The translations under genes were made by a program, and so were the position numbers. A stretch of 64,000 nt of DNA. Origin: Yponomeuta sedellus (Eukaryota; Arthropoda; Insecta; Lepidoptera; Yponomeutidae). The notes below the pieces were generated by a model that saw only the letters and a program-made list of their open reading frames with translations, was not told where the DNA came from and ran no database searches. The stretch covers positions 10,002,357 to 10,066,356 of the forward strand of contig OW203747.1 in the NCBI GenBank assembly GCA_934045075.1. The letters are read 5' to 3'. Within the stretch, counting starts at the first letter, position 1. Each line of letters begins with the position of its first letter. Below, one piece after another: positions 19,918 to 29,692 of this stretch.

Positions 19918-20496
19918 TGTATTTATATAAATAAAATTCAAAGTCCTGACTGACTGACTCACTCATCAATGCCCAGCCCAAGCCGTTGGATCTAGGAAGC
20001 TTAAATTTTGCACAGAAGGTCTGTGTAGGCAAGAAATAACACGGATTTTTTTAAATTCAACCCCTCAGGGGACGAAGAGGGTTGCCAAAATTTGTATGCG
20101 AGGTATAAAGAATGTTGTCTAATTTTCTTGAAACTTAAAATAAATATTTTCAATCAATCATTCAATCAATCAACACAATTGATTGATTGACGGCCTCTGT
20201 GGCGCAGAGGTACCGCATCTGCTTACCATGCAAGGGGTCCTGGTTTCGATTCCCGGCTGGGAAAAGACACCTCCAGGTCTTGGATGTTTACATGTTTGTG
20301 ATGTCGTTGTTTATGGTTCCCACGACACCGGGTATCCTAGTGTGGGGTCAGAAGCAATGTATGATCTTGTATGTAAATGTTATGTTATATTATTAACACG
20401 GTTTTGCAGTTTTTCTAAATTTAACCCTTAAGGGCGTGAACGGGGTTGCAAAAAAAAATTCCACGCTGACGGAGTCGCGTGCAAAAGCTAGTTACT
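19918..20496 (+). repeat. repeat G, interrupted by a SINE
   Basis: 19918-20185 and 20399-20496 together match the continuous G at 40485-40850 (TCCTGACTGACTGACTCACT; AACCCCTCAGGGGACGAAGA; GGGTTGCCAAAATTTGTATG; GCAAAAGCTAGTTA). The gap is exactly a tRNA-Gly-headed SINE I. Confidence 0.65.
20186..20398 (+). repeat. SINE I with tRNA-Gly(GCC)-like head
   Basis: The head GCCTCTGTGGCGCAGAGGTA with GGTTTCGATTCCCGG corresponds to tRNA boxes A and B. The body TGGATGTTTACATGTTTGTG and ACACCGGGTATCCTAGTGTG follows, ending in a TATGTTATATTATTA tail. Inserted in repeat G. Confidence 0.7.
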
Positions 20497-20747
20497 TATA
20501 TCTATCTGGCATACAATTCGAATGGAGTCCACGAAGCAACTGGGCCATATCAATATCAGCTTGTTCAAATCGAAATCAAACACTGATTGGACTGCGCTCA
20601 AACATGCCGACTGCAATCGGTTGAATCAAACGTATAAAGGGAGCTCCTTAAGCAGCAATCTACTCAAAGACCCAAATTAAGGTTTGATCGTGCTTAGGAT
20701 CGCATCACACTTATATATATATTTTTCTATATTATCATCACATCACA
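20497..20747. other. unassigned stretch
   Basis: GTTTGATCGTGCTTA (20680-20695) recurs inverted at 30441-30460; otherwise nothing is recognised. Confidence 0.3.
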
Positions 20748-20842
20748 CCACACTAATATTATAAAGGCGATAGTTTGGGAGTGTGTATGTTTGTTACTTC
20801 TTCAGGTCTAAATGGCTGGAGCGATTTTAGTAAATTTGCTTT
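20748..20842 (+). repeat. repeat F, truncated
   Basis: CACACTAATATTATAAAGGC to GGAGCGATTTTAGTAAA, the first half of F, joined directly to a headless S5a. Confidence 0.55.
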
Positions 20843-21063
20843 GTAAGGCAAGGTAATCCGTTGGTGCCGGCTGTCATGTAATGGCAGTCGTTAAGCCGTG
20901 TCAGAGGCCTTATGGGCGGCTTGATAACTTCTGACAGTAAGACCCGCCACTGCCTCCACCAACCCGGACTTGGCCCCCGTGGTGGAGTAAGGCCTAACCT
21001 TCTTGCGATGTAGGAAGAGACCCGTGCCCAGAAGTGGGGTTAGTAACAAAGGGTTGATATCAA
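20843..21063 (+). repeat. S5a without head
   Basis: From AAGGCAAGGTAATCCGTTGG to AAAGGGTTGATATCAATA, with a short loss at CTGCCTCCACCAACC. 5'-truncated. Confidence 0.75.
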
Positions 21064-21529
21064 TATTAACAAAGATATTTTTTGTTGCTATAGCGTTCTA
21101 AAACGCATTTGATTAGAATACAATTATGTAGATGTAGAGTTTGACGTGCTTTCGAGTGTACCTCTTCACTCTTAAGCCCACTCAAACAAAACGGGGGTTC
21201 CCCTAAAATTCACTTTCACTGGGGGTTTTTTTATCACTCTGAAGCACCCGCGGCGGGTGAAAAATGACGCATTTCAGGGTGAAGACACCTACTGAGTGTC
21301 AGGGTGGATTTGAGCCTCAAGAGCCATCGCCCACGACGACTTTTTGACGCGATTTAAACGCGACTCACCCGCAGCAGCGCGACCGTAAAAACCGGTCATG
21401 CACGAGTCCGACTCGTGCATCGCGGGTTTCATAAAACCCCCTGTAGGAAACAGTAAAACAAGACGGTTTATGACACATACTAAAAAGGTAAATTTTATTT
21501 TGATTTTAAGTTACTTAAGTAGTTGTTTT
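21064..21529. other. unassigned, partly GC-rich
   Basis: Contains an 11-bp perfect palindrome ATGCACGAGTC/GACTCGTGCAT with a 1-nt centre (21398-21420). No element recognised. Confidence 0.3.
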
Positions 21530-21634
21530 TTCCACCAACCCGAACTTGGTCCCCGTGGTGGAGTATGGTCTAACCTTCTTTCGATGCAGGAAGAGACCGT
21601 GCCCCAGCATTGGAGACATACAAGGGTTGATATA
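21530..21634 (+). repeat. S5a 3' fragment
   Basis: TCCACCAACCCGAACTTGGT to GACATACAAGGGTTGATA; single-base loss in GAGACCGTGCC. Confidence 0.7.
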
Positions 21635-21954
21635 GAAGTTGTGTATTGTTATTTTTTACTAGCAGCTTCACCTAAAATTATAAGGATGTATTTTCTGTTT
21701 TAATTATCAATACAGTCCACTTATATCATTAAACTTGTGTTAAATTGCGACCCAAACACCCTCTACTACCCTCTACTCTTTGTAATCTATCTATCTAATG
21801 AGCCCATAGATAGAGCCCACTGTTGGGCATAGCCTCTTCTCTTTCACGCCAACCCATCCGGTCCTTTGATAGTCTCGTCCAATGTTTCATGATTCATGTT
21901 TTTTCTATAAATAATGCTATGATACGATTTAAATATGATAAATAAATCTGCCTA
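21635..21954. other. unassigned stretch
   Basis: CCCACTGTTGGGCATAGCC at 21817-21835 resembles an RTE/SINE tail word; too short to assign. Confidence 0.3.
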
Positions 21955-22150
21955 TACACGCCCCACCGCTAGGTCCTGGCATTTTCTTATAGAGAGTGTA
22001 TGGGCTTAATCACCAGCCGTGCCTACCGCGGATTAACAATTTCCAGCGATTTGAGCTATTTGAACTCCTCAACACACAGGTTTCCACACGAGGTTTTCCT
22101 TTACGGTTAGGGAGTGGTATTGCTCTTATGACATCAAAAATATATATGTA
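21955..22150 (-). repeat. SINE D fragment
   Basis: Plus-strand words TGGGCTTAATCACCAG, TGCCTACCGCGGATTAACAA and GGTTTCCACACGAGGTTTTC are the inverse of the D body. No tRNA head. Confidence 0.55.
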
Positions 22151-22200
22151 ACTTAGAAAACAATGATCGCTGCAATGCGTAAGCATTGATTAGCGTTTTG

Positions 22201-22440
22201 TCGGCCTCGGTGGCGCAGCGGTTTAGCATGCTGACTGTAAAACGGAAGGTCTCGGGTTCGATCCCCGGCCGATTCAAAATAGGAAACGAACTTTTCTAGT
22301 TTGTCTCGGGTCTTGAATGTTATCTATGTATTTATTGTATTAAATTTATCGTCGAGTGAGCACCTGTAACACAAGTCATTTAGTTGTACTTAGTACAGGG
22401 CCAACGAGATCTGTGTAATATCTCCTTGAATATTTATTTA
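22201..22440 (+). repeat. tRNA-headed SINE H
   Basis: TCGGCCTCGGTGGCGCAGCG and GGGTTCGATCCCCGGCCG form the head. The body holds TTTCTAGTTTGTCTCGGGTC and CATTTAGTTGTACTTAGTAC; the tail is TATTTATTTATT. Boxes A and B look intact. Confidence 0.75.
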
Positions 22441-22740
22441 TTGATTCTTAAAAATGTTATATAGTGCGCTTTAGAATCGCGTGGAAAAGTCGTAGTGGGC
22501 AATGGATTTAAAGGTCATGCTCTTTGCAAGTACCTTCCTACAGAGTTCTTTCAAATTAATTTCCCAGTTTTTTGGCTGGGTTGTCAGAAATGGAATGGAA
22601 ATTTTAAATTCTATCCCAATAGTTTCAGTCAATTCTAGAGGTGTTCAAAACCTCAGCGCTTGAATGTGAATGAATGCGTGGACTTTAAGCCCATTTTCTC
22701 TTTGAGAGAAGACATGTGTCCTGCAGTGGTGCGTTTGTAG
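22441..22740. other. unassigned, ending in a D fragment
   Basis: 22655-22740 has D words (CTCAGCGCTTGAATG, TTAAGCCCATTTTCTC, GTCCTGCAGTGG). The first 200 bp are unassigned. Confidence 0.4.
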
Positions 22741-22821
22741 ACCGCATACAGAAAAACTCAGTAAAACTCAATGAATACTAACATAAACTTACGCCTGTTT
22801 CGCGGAGGTGTAGGCAGTCTC

Positions 22822-23478
22822 CTGAGTGCTTAGTGCGAGTTTGACAGATCCAATCGAATAACTTTACTACCGCGTTAATCGAGCATTGAGTAGTGAGTAT
22901 GAGTAAGTTAACCGTTTGAACTGGCAAAACGCTGTCACAGTACAACTCACACTCGCGTTTATTCGTGTTTTGGCTGGTAAACGTGATCACCTCTCAACGT
23001 AAACCATTACAACTCGCACTCAGCAATTTTAATTTCCATACTTGTCGCTAGGTGGCGCTTCCTCGATGCCATAGAAATATGAGTTTACGTTAACGCGATC
23101 GAGTAGTTGAAAAACTCGCACTAAGCACTCTGAGTGCTTAGTGCGAGTTTTTTAACGTGCGAGTTGAAAAACTCGCACTAAGCACTCTGAGTGCTTAGTG
23201 CGAGTTTTTTAACTACTCGATCGCGTTAACGTAAACTCATATTTCTCTGGCATCGAGGAAGCGCCACCTAGCGACAAGTATGGAAATTAAAATTGCTGAG
23301 TGCGAGTTGTAATGGTTTACGTTGAGAAGTGAACACCTTTAGCAGCCAAAACCCGAATAAACGTGACAGCGTTTTGCTAGTTCGAACGGTTAACGTACTC
23401 ATACTCACTACTCAATGCTCGATTAACGCGGTAGTAAAGTTATTCGATTGGATCTGTCAAACTCGCACTAATCACTCT
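22822..23478. mobile_element. head-to-head MITE pair with a 56-bp mini-copy in the centre
   Basis: Three units each start GAGTGCTTAGTGCGAGTTT and end in its inverse: 22824-23130 (307 bp), 23132-23187 (56 bp) and 23189-23477 (289 bp). Single T bases separate them. Unit 3 is a close inverse of unit 1 (shared blocks GACAGATCCAATCGAATAAC, GTCGCTAGGTGGCGCTTCCT), so about 300 bp can fold back. No ORF. Superfamily not identified. It lies beside a decayed LINE-A-like 3' end (22790-22820). Confidence 0.7.
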
Positions 23479-23487
23479 GGGTCTGCC

Positions 23488-23764
23488 ACGTAGATGAAAA
23501 AAGTACAATGTCACGTGTTTATCTAAACGTAAACATGAGAAATCTACCAAGGACTTTAATCACTTCTCTAAAAGCGGCCGTTTTAGCGGAAATCGATTAA
23601 AGTCTAGTCTATTCTAGTATGGACCAATCTAGTATGGACATTTATCTATTTGTTTAAAGCAAATTAGTCAGTAAATTAAATTAAATCTGTAATAATAACT
23701 TAAATTAATTGTTAAACTATAATTATACAATATCCACACGAAACCAATAAAGTGTAACACAAGC
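23488..23764. other. unassigned stretch
   Basis: AAAAGCGGCCGTTTTAGCGG (23571-23590) resembles an inverted block at 33290-33318. A short TAGTATGGAC direct repeat is present. No ORF. Confidence 0.3.
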
Positions 23765-24025
23765 GCAGGCATGCATTATATGCATGCCTGCATTACCAAA
23801 GCTGTCCGCGACACAGGCTCGGCCTAGTGCGGCAGCAAAAGTTGATCTATAATAACACTTTTGTCCGCATGCCTACGACTGTGCGGTGACTCGCTTGCTC
23901 GATCGGTGCAATTTGTAATCTACCCGCCACCCGCGACACAGGCTACGCCTAGTGTGGGAGGCGCAATGATCCAATGTCTTGTCAAAATCCTTTTCTTATA
24001 ATAAACGAATTTTTATTTTATTTTA
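23765..24025 (+). repeat. LINE 3' UTR with perfect 12-bp palindrome at its edge
   Basis: CCCGCGACACAGGCTACGCC, TAGTGTGGGAGGCGCAATG and the end ATAATAAACGAATTTTTATT resemble lepidopteran non-LTR 3' UTRs. The words CGCGACACAGGCT and GCCTAGTG occur twice. 23765-23791 is GCAGGCATGCAT-TAT-ATGCATGCCTGC. Confidence 0.5.
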
Positions 24026-24143
24026 TTTCATTATTCCTAGGCTCTTGACTGTAGGTTCCAAAATAGTTGTCACAGTTGTTAAGTTTTCTCATGTTCATTT
24101 TTAGTTAATAACGTATTATAAAAGAAGCCATAATTTTGTTCCG
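24026..24143. repeat. short dispersed block
   Basis: GTAGGTTCCAAAATAGTTGT and TCTCATGTTCATTTTTAG recur at 33350-33410. Class unknown. Confidence 0.35.
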
Positions 24144-25120
24144 TTGGTGGCGCTAATTATCACCCAGAGCAGTGTTGCCACCTTGCCCTAGGAGAAAATA
24201 GCTAAACCTTGTAACGGTGCAAACCTCTTTACACCATTTTTATTTCTTTTTCTCTCTATCATTTTCAGCTATTTAAATTACGCCGAACATTTTTCGATTT
24301 CTCTCAAGTTTCATAATCACTACTTTACCCTTCGACCAGATCTGACTATTTTACCTGCTTATTCGTTTTTATCCAGTTTTTCTGTTTTACTATACTACTA
24401 AATGTACAAATAAAACAACACCTGAAGTCGTTCCAGTTCTTATTATTTGTAAAGGATATACAGTATTTCAACCTTAGTAAAAAAGTGGCTAGATACCAAT
24501 AAATTAAGGCTCCCTAAAGTGGGCAAAAGTGGCTAAACAAAATAACCGCATTTTTCACTTCTTTTCGATCAGATGTTCAGATGTTTCTTCTAAATTATTT
24601 TCTTTTATTTCTCCTCTTTGCTTGAATGAAAGCACTAAAATGACCGAGCCGAGCTGTTAGTGAAGGGTTGCGTTCGAAAACATCAAAAAGTAACTACGTT
24701 TATTGCCATACTAAACAAACTTACAAGAAATCTTTAAACTTTAAATAGGTAAGTACACATATTTGCATTAATAATTGCATTATTAATGGAACTTTATAAA
24801 CTTTTATAAAATGAATAAAAGTGGCTAGAAATAGTAGCTAAAACATTTGGGTTCACTACGCCTTATCGAAACACGCTTAACCTTGTTACATTGTAGACTT
24901 TTAAGTTCAAAAACCTTGTTACATTTCTACTATGACGAATCATCGACCATTCAGTAAGCCTTAAGTTTAATTCGTAGGATGTTTGGTATGCCTTTAACCA
25001 TTTGCTCAGTGCTACGTTTCACCTAAATACTGTACCACGAAATAGATTTCATCGAAGTACTATTTACACTTACTATCGCATAATCATTGGCAATTATCTA
25101 AATTCTATAAACAAAATCAT

Positions 25121-25840
25121 ATGCTCTTGAGCTTGACTGTGTTTCCAAATCCAGCACATATCGTGACAGATTTTGAAATTGCTGTTCTAAATGTCATCAA
25201 AATCGAGTTTCCGGACGCTACACACAATGGTTGCTTATTCCATTTCGGACAAAATATCTGGCGCAAAATACAATCCTGTCATTTAGCCACTAAATATGGA
25301 AAAGATAGTGATTTCTCTTTGAAATTACGTCACATGATTTCTTTGGCTTACTTACCGCCTGAAGAGATTTTAGAAGCCTTTACAATGCTCAAAGACAAAG
25401 TTTTTCCGGAAGAAGCAGAAGCAGTCGTCGCGTATTTTGAGAAATACTACGTGGTCGGTAAAATTCATTCTCGTGTAACAGAGACTGGTTTATCTGTTAC
25501 TAGAAGCTCTCCAATTTTTCCTCCTACTTTGTGGTCTGTTCATAGAAGTAACACATTACATCTCCCAAGAACCCAAAATAAAATAGAAGCCTGGCATCGG
25601 CGATGGAACTGACTTTTGAGTCAAACACGGTTTGGAGTATATACAACGATCCAATACATGCAAAAGGAGCAAATGTCAACTAATCATGCAATTGAAAAAT
25701 CTAACGCAAGTGTAGAAAAAACACCACCCAGAAAAAAAGGAATGAGAAGATTTAATGCAATAGAAAGGATATGCGAAAACAAAACTAAAATGAATACTCT
25801 TGATCTTCTGCGAGCAATTGCAAACCATGTTGATATGTAA
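25121..25840 (+). pseudogene. MULE transposase, C-terminal fragment
   Basis: Mutator-like transposase catalytic region. Residues 16-38 of the first frame contain TDFEIAVLNVIKIEFPDA and GCLFHFGQNIWRKIQ, the second acidic residue and CxFH motif of the MULE fold. Later NKIEAWHRRWN matches the conserved region after the third acidic residue. The frame is broken once by TGA at 25610-25612; the same frame then reads LLSQTRFGVYTTIQYMQKEQ and continues to 25840. The N-terminus (DNA-binding domain and first catalytic Asp) is absent: 24940-25120 gives no homologous reading. No activity expected. Confidence 0.7.
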
Positions 25841-25927
25841 TAAAACTAATAAAGAAGACAACAAATATTAATATTATTTATTCTAATACCAATAACATTA
25901 TCTATGTAAAATCATTAAAATTTTCTT

Positions 25928-27687
25928 GAACTAAAACTTTCGTAAGCACAACACATTGTAGACTTTTAGTCCGGATTTACTTACGGGTGTTGTTATATCG
26001 GAAAAGTCCGACCAGGTTTCGCTCCGATTCGCAGAGCTTAATCATGGTGAGCAGAGACGGAGCTCGCGTCGTCGGTTGCTTGTCTCACACTACGGGCAAG
26101 CGCGCGGCGCGCCCGCGCCGAGATAGGTGGGGCGGGTGCCGACACTGGCTGCGGGGGATTCCCGCTGGCTTGCGCCGCAGCGCCTACTGCTTTCCCGTCG
26201 TCAATGTTACTAGGCATGATGGCACAGACACAGCTCACGACATCTTCGTTCTTGCAGTGTCGATTTCGATATTCACTATCACTGCACTTTCGTAGAACCG
26301 GTTTCCAGGCCGGCGGAAGAGCCCATCCACTGTCTCTATTGAAATTCGGGTGGCGACTTATTTCAATAGCCTCGCGCATTTTTCGTGGCACATAAAACTT
26401 GTCTTTGGACAATACTTGTGCCTTATCGAAGCGGATAAAGTGACTTGTGTCCTGGGTTAACGCGTGTTCTGCTACCGCCGAGCCATCGATTTTTCGGTTT
26501 TTCATACAGCGTATGTGCTCCGAAATTCTGACCGAGATATTTCGTTGTGTCTCACCTATGTAGCATTTGCCACAGTCACACGGTATCATATACACTCCGG
26601 GGACATTCAGTGGGTCGCTATCCTTCGGCGAGCGCAGTAACTGTCTGATTCTTGCTGGGGGGCGATAGATCGTCTTGATGTTGTATTGCCTGCGTAACAA
26701 CAAACCGACCTTATCCGTAATTCCTTTCACAAAGGGCAAGAAACTTGGTACTCGCTCCGCCGTAGCGACTCTACGCTGCGCTGGCGTCGAAGTGGCTACG
26801 CGCATACTCTGTCTCCATTTGTAGCCATTGTCCTCCAGTGCTCCTCTAACATGGCGTAGCTCATCCTCCACGTATTGTGGGTCACACAGCCGGAGAGCTC
26901 GATTGATCAGGGCACGGGGGACGGAGAAAAGGTGTGTCGGATGATGGTGTGAGTCTGCGTTTAGATAGCAGTCCGTGTGTGTCGGCTTGCGATACACCGT
27001 GTGCGTTAATTGGCCTCCCGGTTTGCGCTGCACTAACACGTCTAGAAACGGCAGTTTTCCATCTTTTTCTTCCTCCAGAGTAAACGTTATCTTTGCATGT
27101 ATATCATTGATGTGCTCTGTGAACGGAGTTAGCACATCCCTGTCGATTACAGCAAATACGTCGTCCACATAACGCCACCAGTACCTCGGTCCCCTTGATG
27201 CACTACTTAGGGCTGCCTTCTCGAACCACTCCATGAATATATTGGCTACAACCGGTGCTATGGGAGATCCCATCGCTACTCCATCGGTCTGCATGAAAAA
27301 ATCCCCTCTCCAGAGAAAATAGCCACTGCGTAGACAGAGTTCTATTATTCCCAAGTACGCGGTGGGCACATTATTTTCCACGAGTAGGTCCGCGATGATG
27401 TGCAGCGTATCGTCGACCGGTACATTGGTGAATAAAGACGTTACGTCGAAGCTCACCATAATCTCTTTGTCCTGTAGGGAGACGCCCTCCAACAAACGAA
27501 CAAAGTGCGTGGAGTCTCTGACGTTGCTTGCCGTTTTTCCCGTCAGTGGTTGCAGGATATCCGCCATGTGGCGTGAGATGTGGTAAGTCGGCGAGTCTAT
27601 TTGGCTCACGATAGGTCTGAGTGGCCAATCTGGCTTGTGCACCTTCGGTAAGCCGTATATTCTTAAAATTATTAAAATTATTATTTT
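25928..27687 (-). mobile_element. Penelope-like element PLE-A, 5'-truncated
   Basis: Flanked by a 14-bp direct repeat ATTAAAATTTTCTT (25914-25927 and 27688-27701), which shows insertion into the MULE 3' of its transposase. Element similarity runs from about 27663 (5' truncation, minus strand) to 25928. The 27664-27687 filler is AT-rich and may be non-templated. The 3' terminal region (25931-25999) is the same as in the copy at 60410-60861. Confidence 0.8.
26038..27663 (-). CDS. Penelope-type reverse transcriptase with GIY-YIG endonuclease, partial
   Basis: The replicase of a Penelope-like retroelement: copies element RNA and nicks the target. A start-codon search begins at GTG (27642), but the same frame continues upstream as IYGLPKVHKPDW, so the true N-terminus is lost, not missed. 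Numbering from that Val as 1 (534 residues): HKPDWPLRPIVS 2-13; RT motif A SFDVTSLFTNVP 64-75 with Asp66; motif B TDGVAMGSPIAP 119-130; motif C YVDD 158-161; KLPFLDVLVQRK 196-207. GIY-YIG domain: PGVYMIPCDCGKCYIGET 348-365 with Cys355/357/360, then RISEH 372-376. The C-terminus is Ala/Pro/Arg-rich. No frameshift or stop is present, unlike other elements here, suggesting a young insertion. Roughly 200-300 N-terminal residues are missing relative to usual PLE proteins. Confidence 0.9.
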   Translation of the reverse strand, partial: RIYGLPKVHKPDWPLRPIVSQIDSPTYHISRHMADILQPLTGKTASNVRDSTHFVRLLEGVSLQDKEIMVSFDVTSLFTNVPVDDTLHIIADLLVENNVPTAYLGIIELCLRSGYFLWRGDFFMQTDGVAMGSPIAPVVANIFMEWFEKAALSSASRGPRYWWRYVDDVFAVIDRDVLTPFTEHINDIHAKITFTLEEEKDGKLPFLDVLVQRKPGGQLTHTVYRKPTHTDCYLNADSHHHPTHLFSVPRALINRALRLCDPQYVEDELRHVRGALEDNGYKWRQSMRVATSTPAQRRVATAERVPSFLPFVKGITDKVGLLLRRQYNIKTIYRPPARIRQLLRSPKDSDPLNVPGVYMIPCDCGKCYIGETQRNISVRISEHIRCMKNRKIDGSAVAEHALTQDTSHFIRFDKAQVLSKDKFYVPRKMREAIEISRHPNFNRDSGWALPPAWKPVLRKCSDSEYRNRHCKNEDVVSCVCAIMPSNIDDGKAVGAAAQASGNPPQPVSAPAPPISARARRALARSVRQATDDASSVSAHHD

Positions 27688-28195
27688 ATTAAAATTTTCT
27701 TTTGTAGTGCTATTTTAGTAATAAAAATTAAAATAATCTTGATTGATAGAATAAATTTTATTGTTTCAATTTTATAAAACAGTATAAGTAAATACTAGAT
27801 TTTTCTGCATTTTAGGTATTTTCGTCAGTACGAATACTTGCCTATCCTATAGTGAGATAAAATATTAAATGATCAAACGAACCTTGTTCGAAATACACTT
27901 AGGTGAAACATCATTTGAATTAATGAACTGTAAGCAAAATAAACCAATAATGAAATGTCAAAAGGTGAAATGAAGCATCGGTGTAATATAACTTGTAATA
28001 ATGAAGCTTAGTTCAATTCATTTTAAGGTGAGTCGACATAGTAGAAATGTAACAAGGTTAAGCGTGTTTCGATAAGGCGTTGTGAACCCAAAACATTTAG
28101 CTACCAAAATATTTCTTTTGTTGCTAACCATTCCGGAAATATGGCTAGATCTGGCTATAAAGTGGCAACACTGACCCAGAGGCGCCTTAACTCTT

Positions 28196-28560
28196 GATTT
28201 CATTTATAAGACACACACCTATCGATTTTGGAAAAAGTAAATCCCGTAGGAACAACAATTTATTGTCACGTGACCGATATCAATATTATGACACCATTGA
28301 ATAAAACTGACACCCACGTGACCCACGTCTAGTTAGTTAGCCTTAACTTTAATCTCTTCAATGTTACGGTCACTTACGGTTAAGTTCGTTTTGTGGTTCA
28401 TATCTTTGTGCGGCTGGGTGGTCGGCCATTTCAGTGTTGTCTTTGTTAAAGAATTTGTGGAACATTTACTTCGGATCGCATTGAATTTTTTCTCCTATAT
28501 TCTGAGAACCGTCACAACTAGACAATATTATTGGTATATTTTTGGTGTTTTATACTACTA
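28196..28560. other. unassigned stretch
   Basis: CACCCACGTGACCCACGTC near 28310 and CACGTGACC near 28267 give two E-box-like CACGTG words. A 66-codon frame at 28361 has no recognisable similarity. Confidence 0.3.
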
Positions 28561-29010
28561 GGAGACCCAACAGTTGCACTGCTTGCAGCGCCATCTGTCG
28601 GGCTGATTTAAGAATCTAAACCATCCAGAGCGCCATCCAAACGCATCAGAGCGCCACCCAAACGCCACCATTTGTTCTCTGTATCTGTTTCTGTATGTGT
28701 ACATGTTTTATACTATGTGCATTAGTGTACTTACAATAAAGAATATTCCTTTCTTAACTATCTTACTTAGGTACCCCAGATTTTAACTATAGGTAAAATG
28801 TTCGCGGTCACAATAAAAACATTAACAATAAATTTATAAGAACCTATTTAGAGGCTAAAAATTCCACCCATGCCGGGACTCGAACCCGCGGCCTCTGGCT
28901 AACCGTGCCAGAGATCGTGGGTTCGAGTCCCGGCATGGGCGGAATTTTTAGCCTCTAAATAAGTTTTTATAAATTTATTGTTAATGTTTTTATTGTGACC
29001 TCGAACATGT
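28561..29010. repeat. repeat M carrying a T foldback
   Basis: 28561-28797 (GCGCCATC repeats, then GTGCATTAGTGTACTTACAA) is M; part of it recurs inverted at 35831-35915. 28798-28901 pairs with about 28907-29010: shared blocks ACAATAAAAACATTAACAAT, ACCTATTTAGAGGCTAAAAA and GCCGGGACTCGAACCC. The tRNA-like core is cut at the anticodon arm, and the turn of the hairpin lies there. Confidence 0.7.
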
Positions 29011-29130
29011 ACCTGGCTAACCGTGCCAGAGATCGCGGGTTCGAGTCCCGGCACGGGCGGAATTTTAGCCTCTATAGGTTTTTAAAATTTTCCCTTGCAC
29101 GGGTTAGTGCATTAAAAAGAATATAACAAA
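29011..29130 (+). repeat. T 3' part
   Basis: CTGGCTAACCGTGCCAGAGA, GGGTTCGAGTCCCGGCACGG, then the T tail GCACGGGTTAGTGCATTAAA. It starts at the anticodon arm, so box A is absent. Confidence 0.6.
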
Positions 29131-29406
29131 TTCATGTTGTTATTACCCGTTTCAACTTAGAAGTTGTTGTGGGTTCCCGTTTAGTAACTTCCACGCATCG
29201 TAAGGAATCTGGAATTTTACGCACCTCGGTAATGATCAGTGATCGGAATAGGCAAAATATAAATACCTTATGTGGGCGAGAAGACTGGACGGCGCTGAAG
29301 CTACAAAATAAATACCTACATTTTATTACATCTCATTTTTGACTGAGTGTAGACAAACTATTTCTATTACTATAACTATTTATGCTGTCTGTCAGTCTGC
29401 AGGATG
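29131..29406. other. unassigned stretch
   Basis: No match or ORF seen. Confidence 0.25.
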
Positions 29407-29692
29407 TCAGGTGCAGGATGGGTGACCTTCCCGTGACTACAGCCAGTGGCATTTGTCCGAGCGCTTCCGTGCTTCGTAAGGCACGTTAAGCCATTGGTGC
29501 AGGCTGTCATGTAATGGCAGTCGTTAAGCCATGTCAGAGGCCTTATGGGCGGCTTGATAACTTCTGACAGTAAGCCCCGCCACTGTTTTACAATCCTCCA
29601 TCAACCCGGACTTGGACCCCGGGGTGGAGTATGGCCTAACCTTCCTGCGATGCTGGAAGAGACCCGTGCCCCAGCAGTGGGAACACAACGAT
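29407..29692 (+). repeat. S5a, head truncated within the 5S region
   Basis: Starts CAGGTGCAGGATGGGTGACC, so only the box C-like part of the promoter remains. The body is well kept to CAGCAGTGGGAACA. Confidence 0.75.

Larger units (their letters stand above)
24144..28195 (+). mobile_element. MULE-type DNA transposon, decayed and interrupted
   Basis: Inverted flanks surround the transposase fragment: 24836-24935 (GGGTTCACTACGCCTTATCG, AAACACGCTTAACCTTGTTA) and the inverse at 28030-28110. A further match (CAGTGTTGCCAC near GGCGC) lies at 24150-24200 and 28160-28195, so the TIRs may be long, with about 640 bp extra on the left side. The left inner repeat also has an internal tandem duplication of AACCTTGTTACATT. 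A Penelope-like element sits inside at 25928-27687. Outer limits and target duplication are not settled. Confidence 0.6.

Noticed and set aside
26038..26295. Plus-strand 102-codon ORF present identically at 25.99 and 60.47 kb
   Set aside because: It is antisense to the Penelope-like ORF 3' end; the identity reflects two copies of the element.
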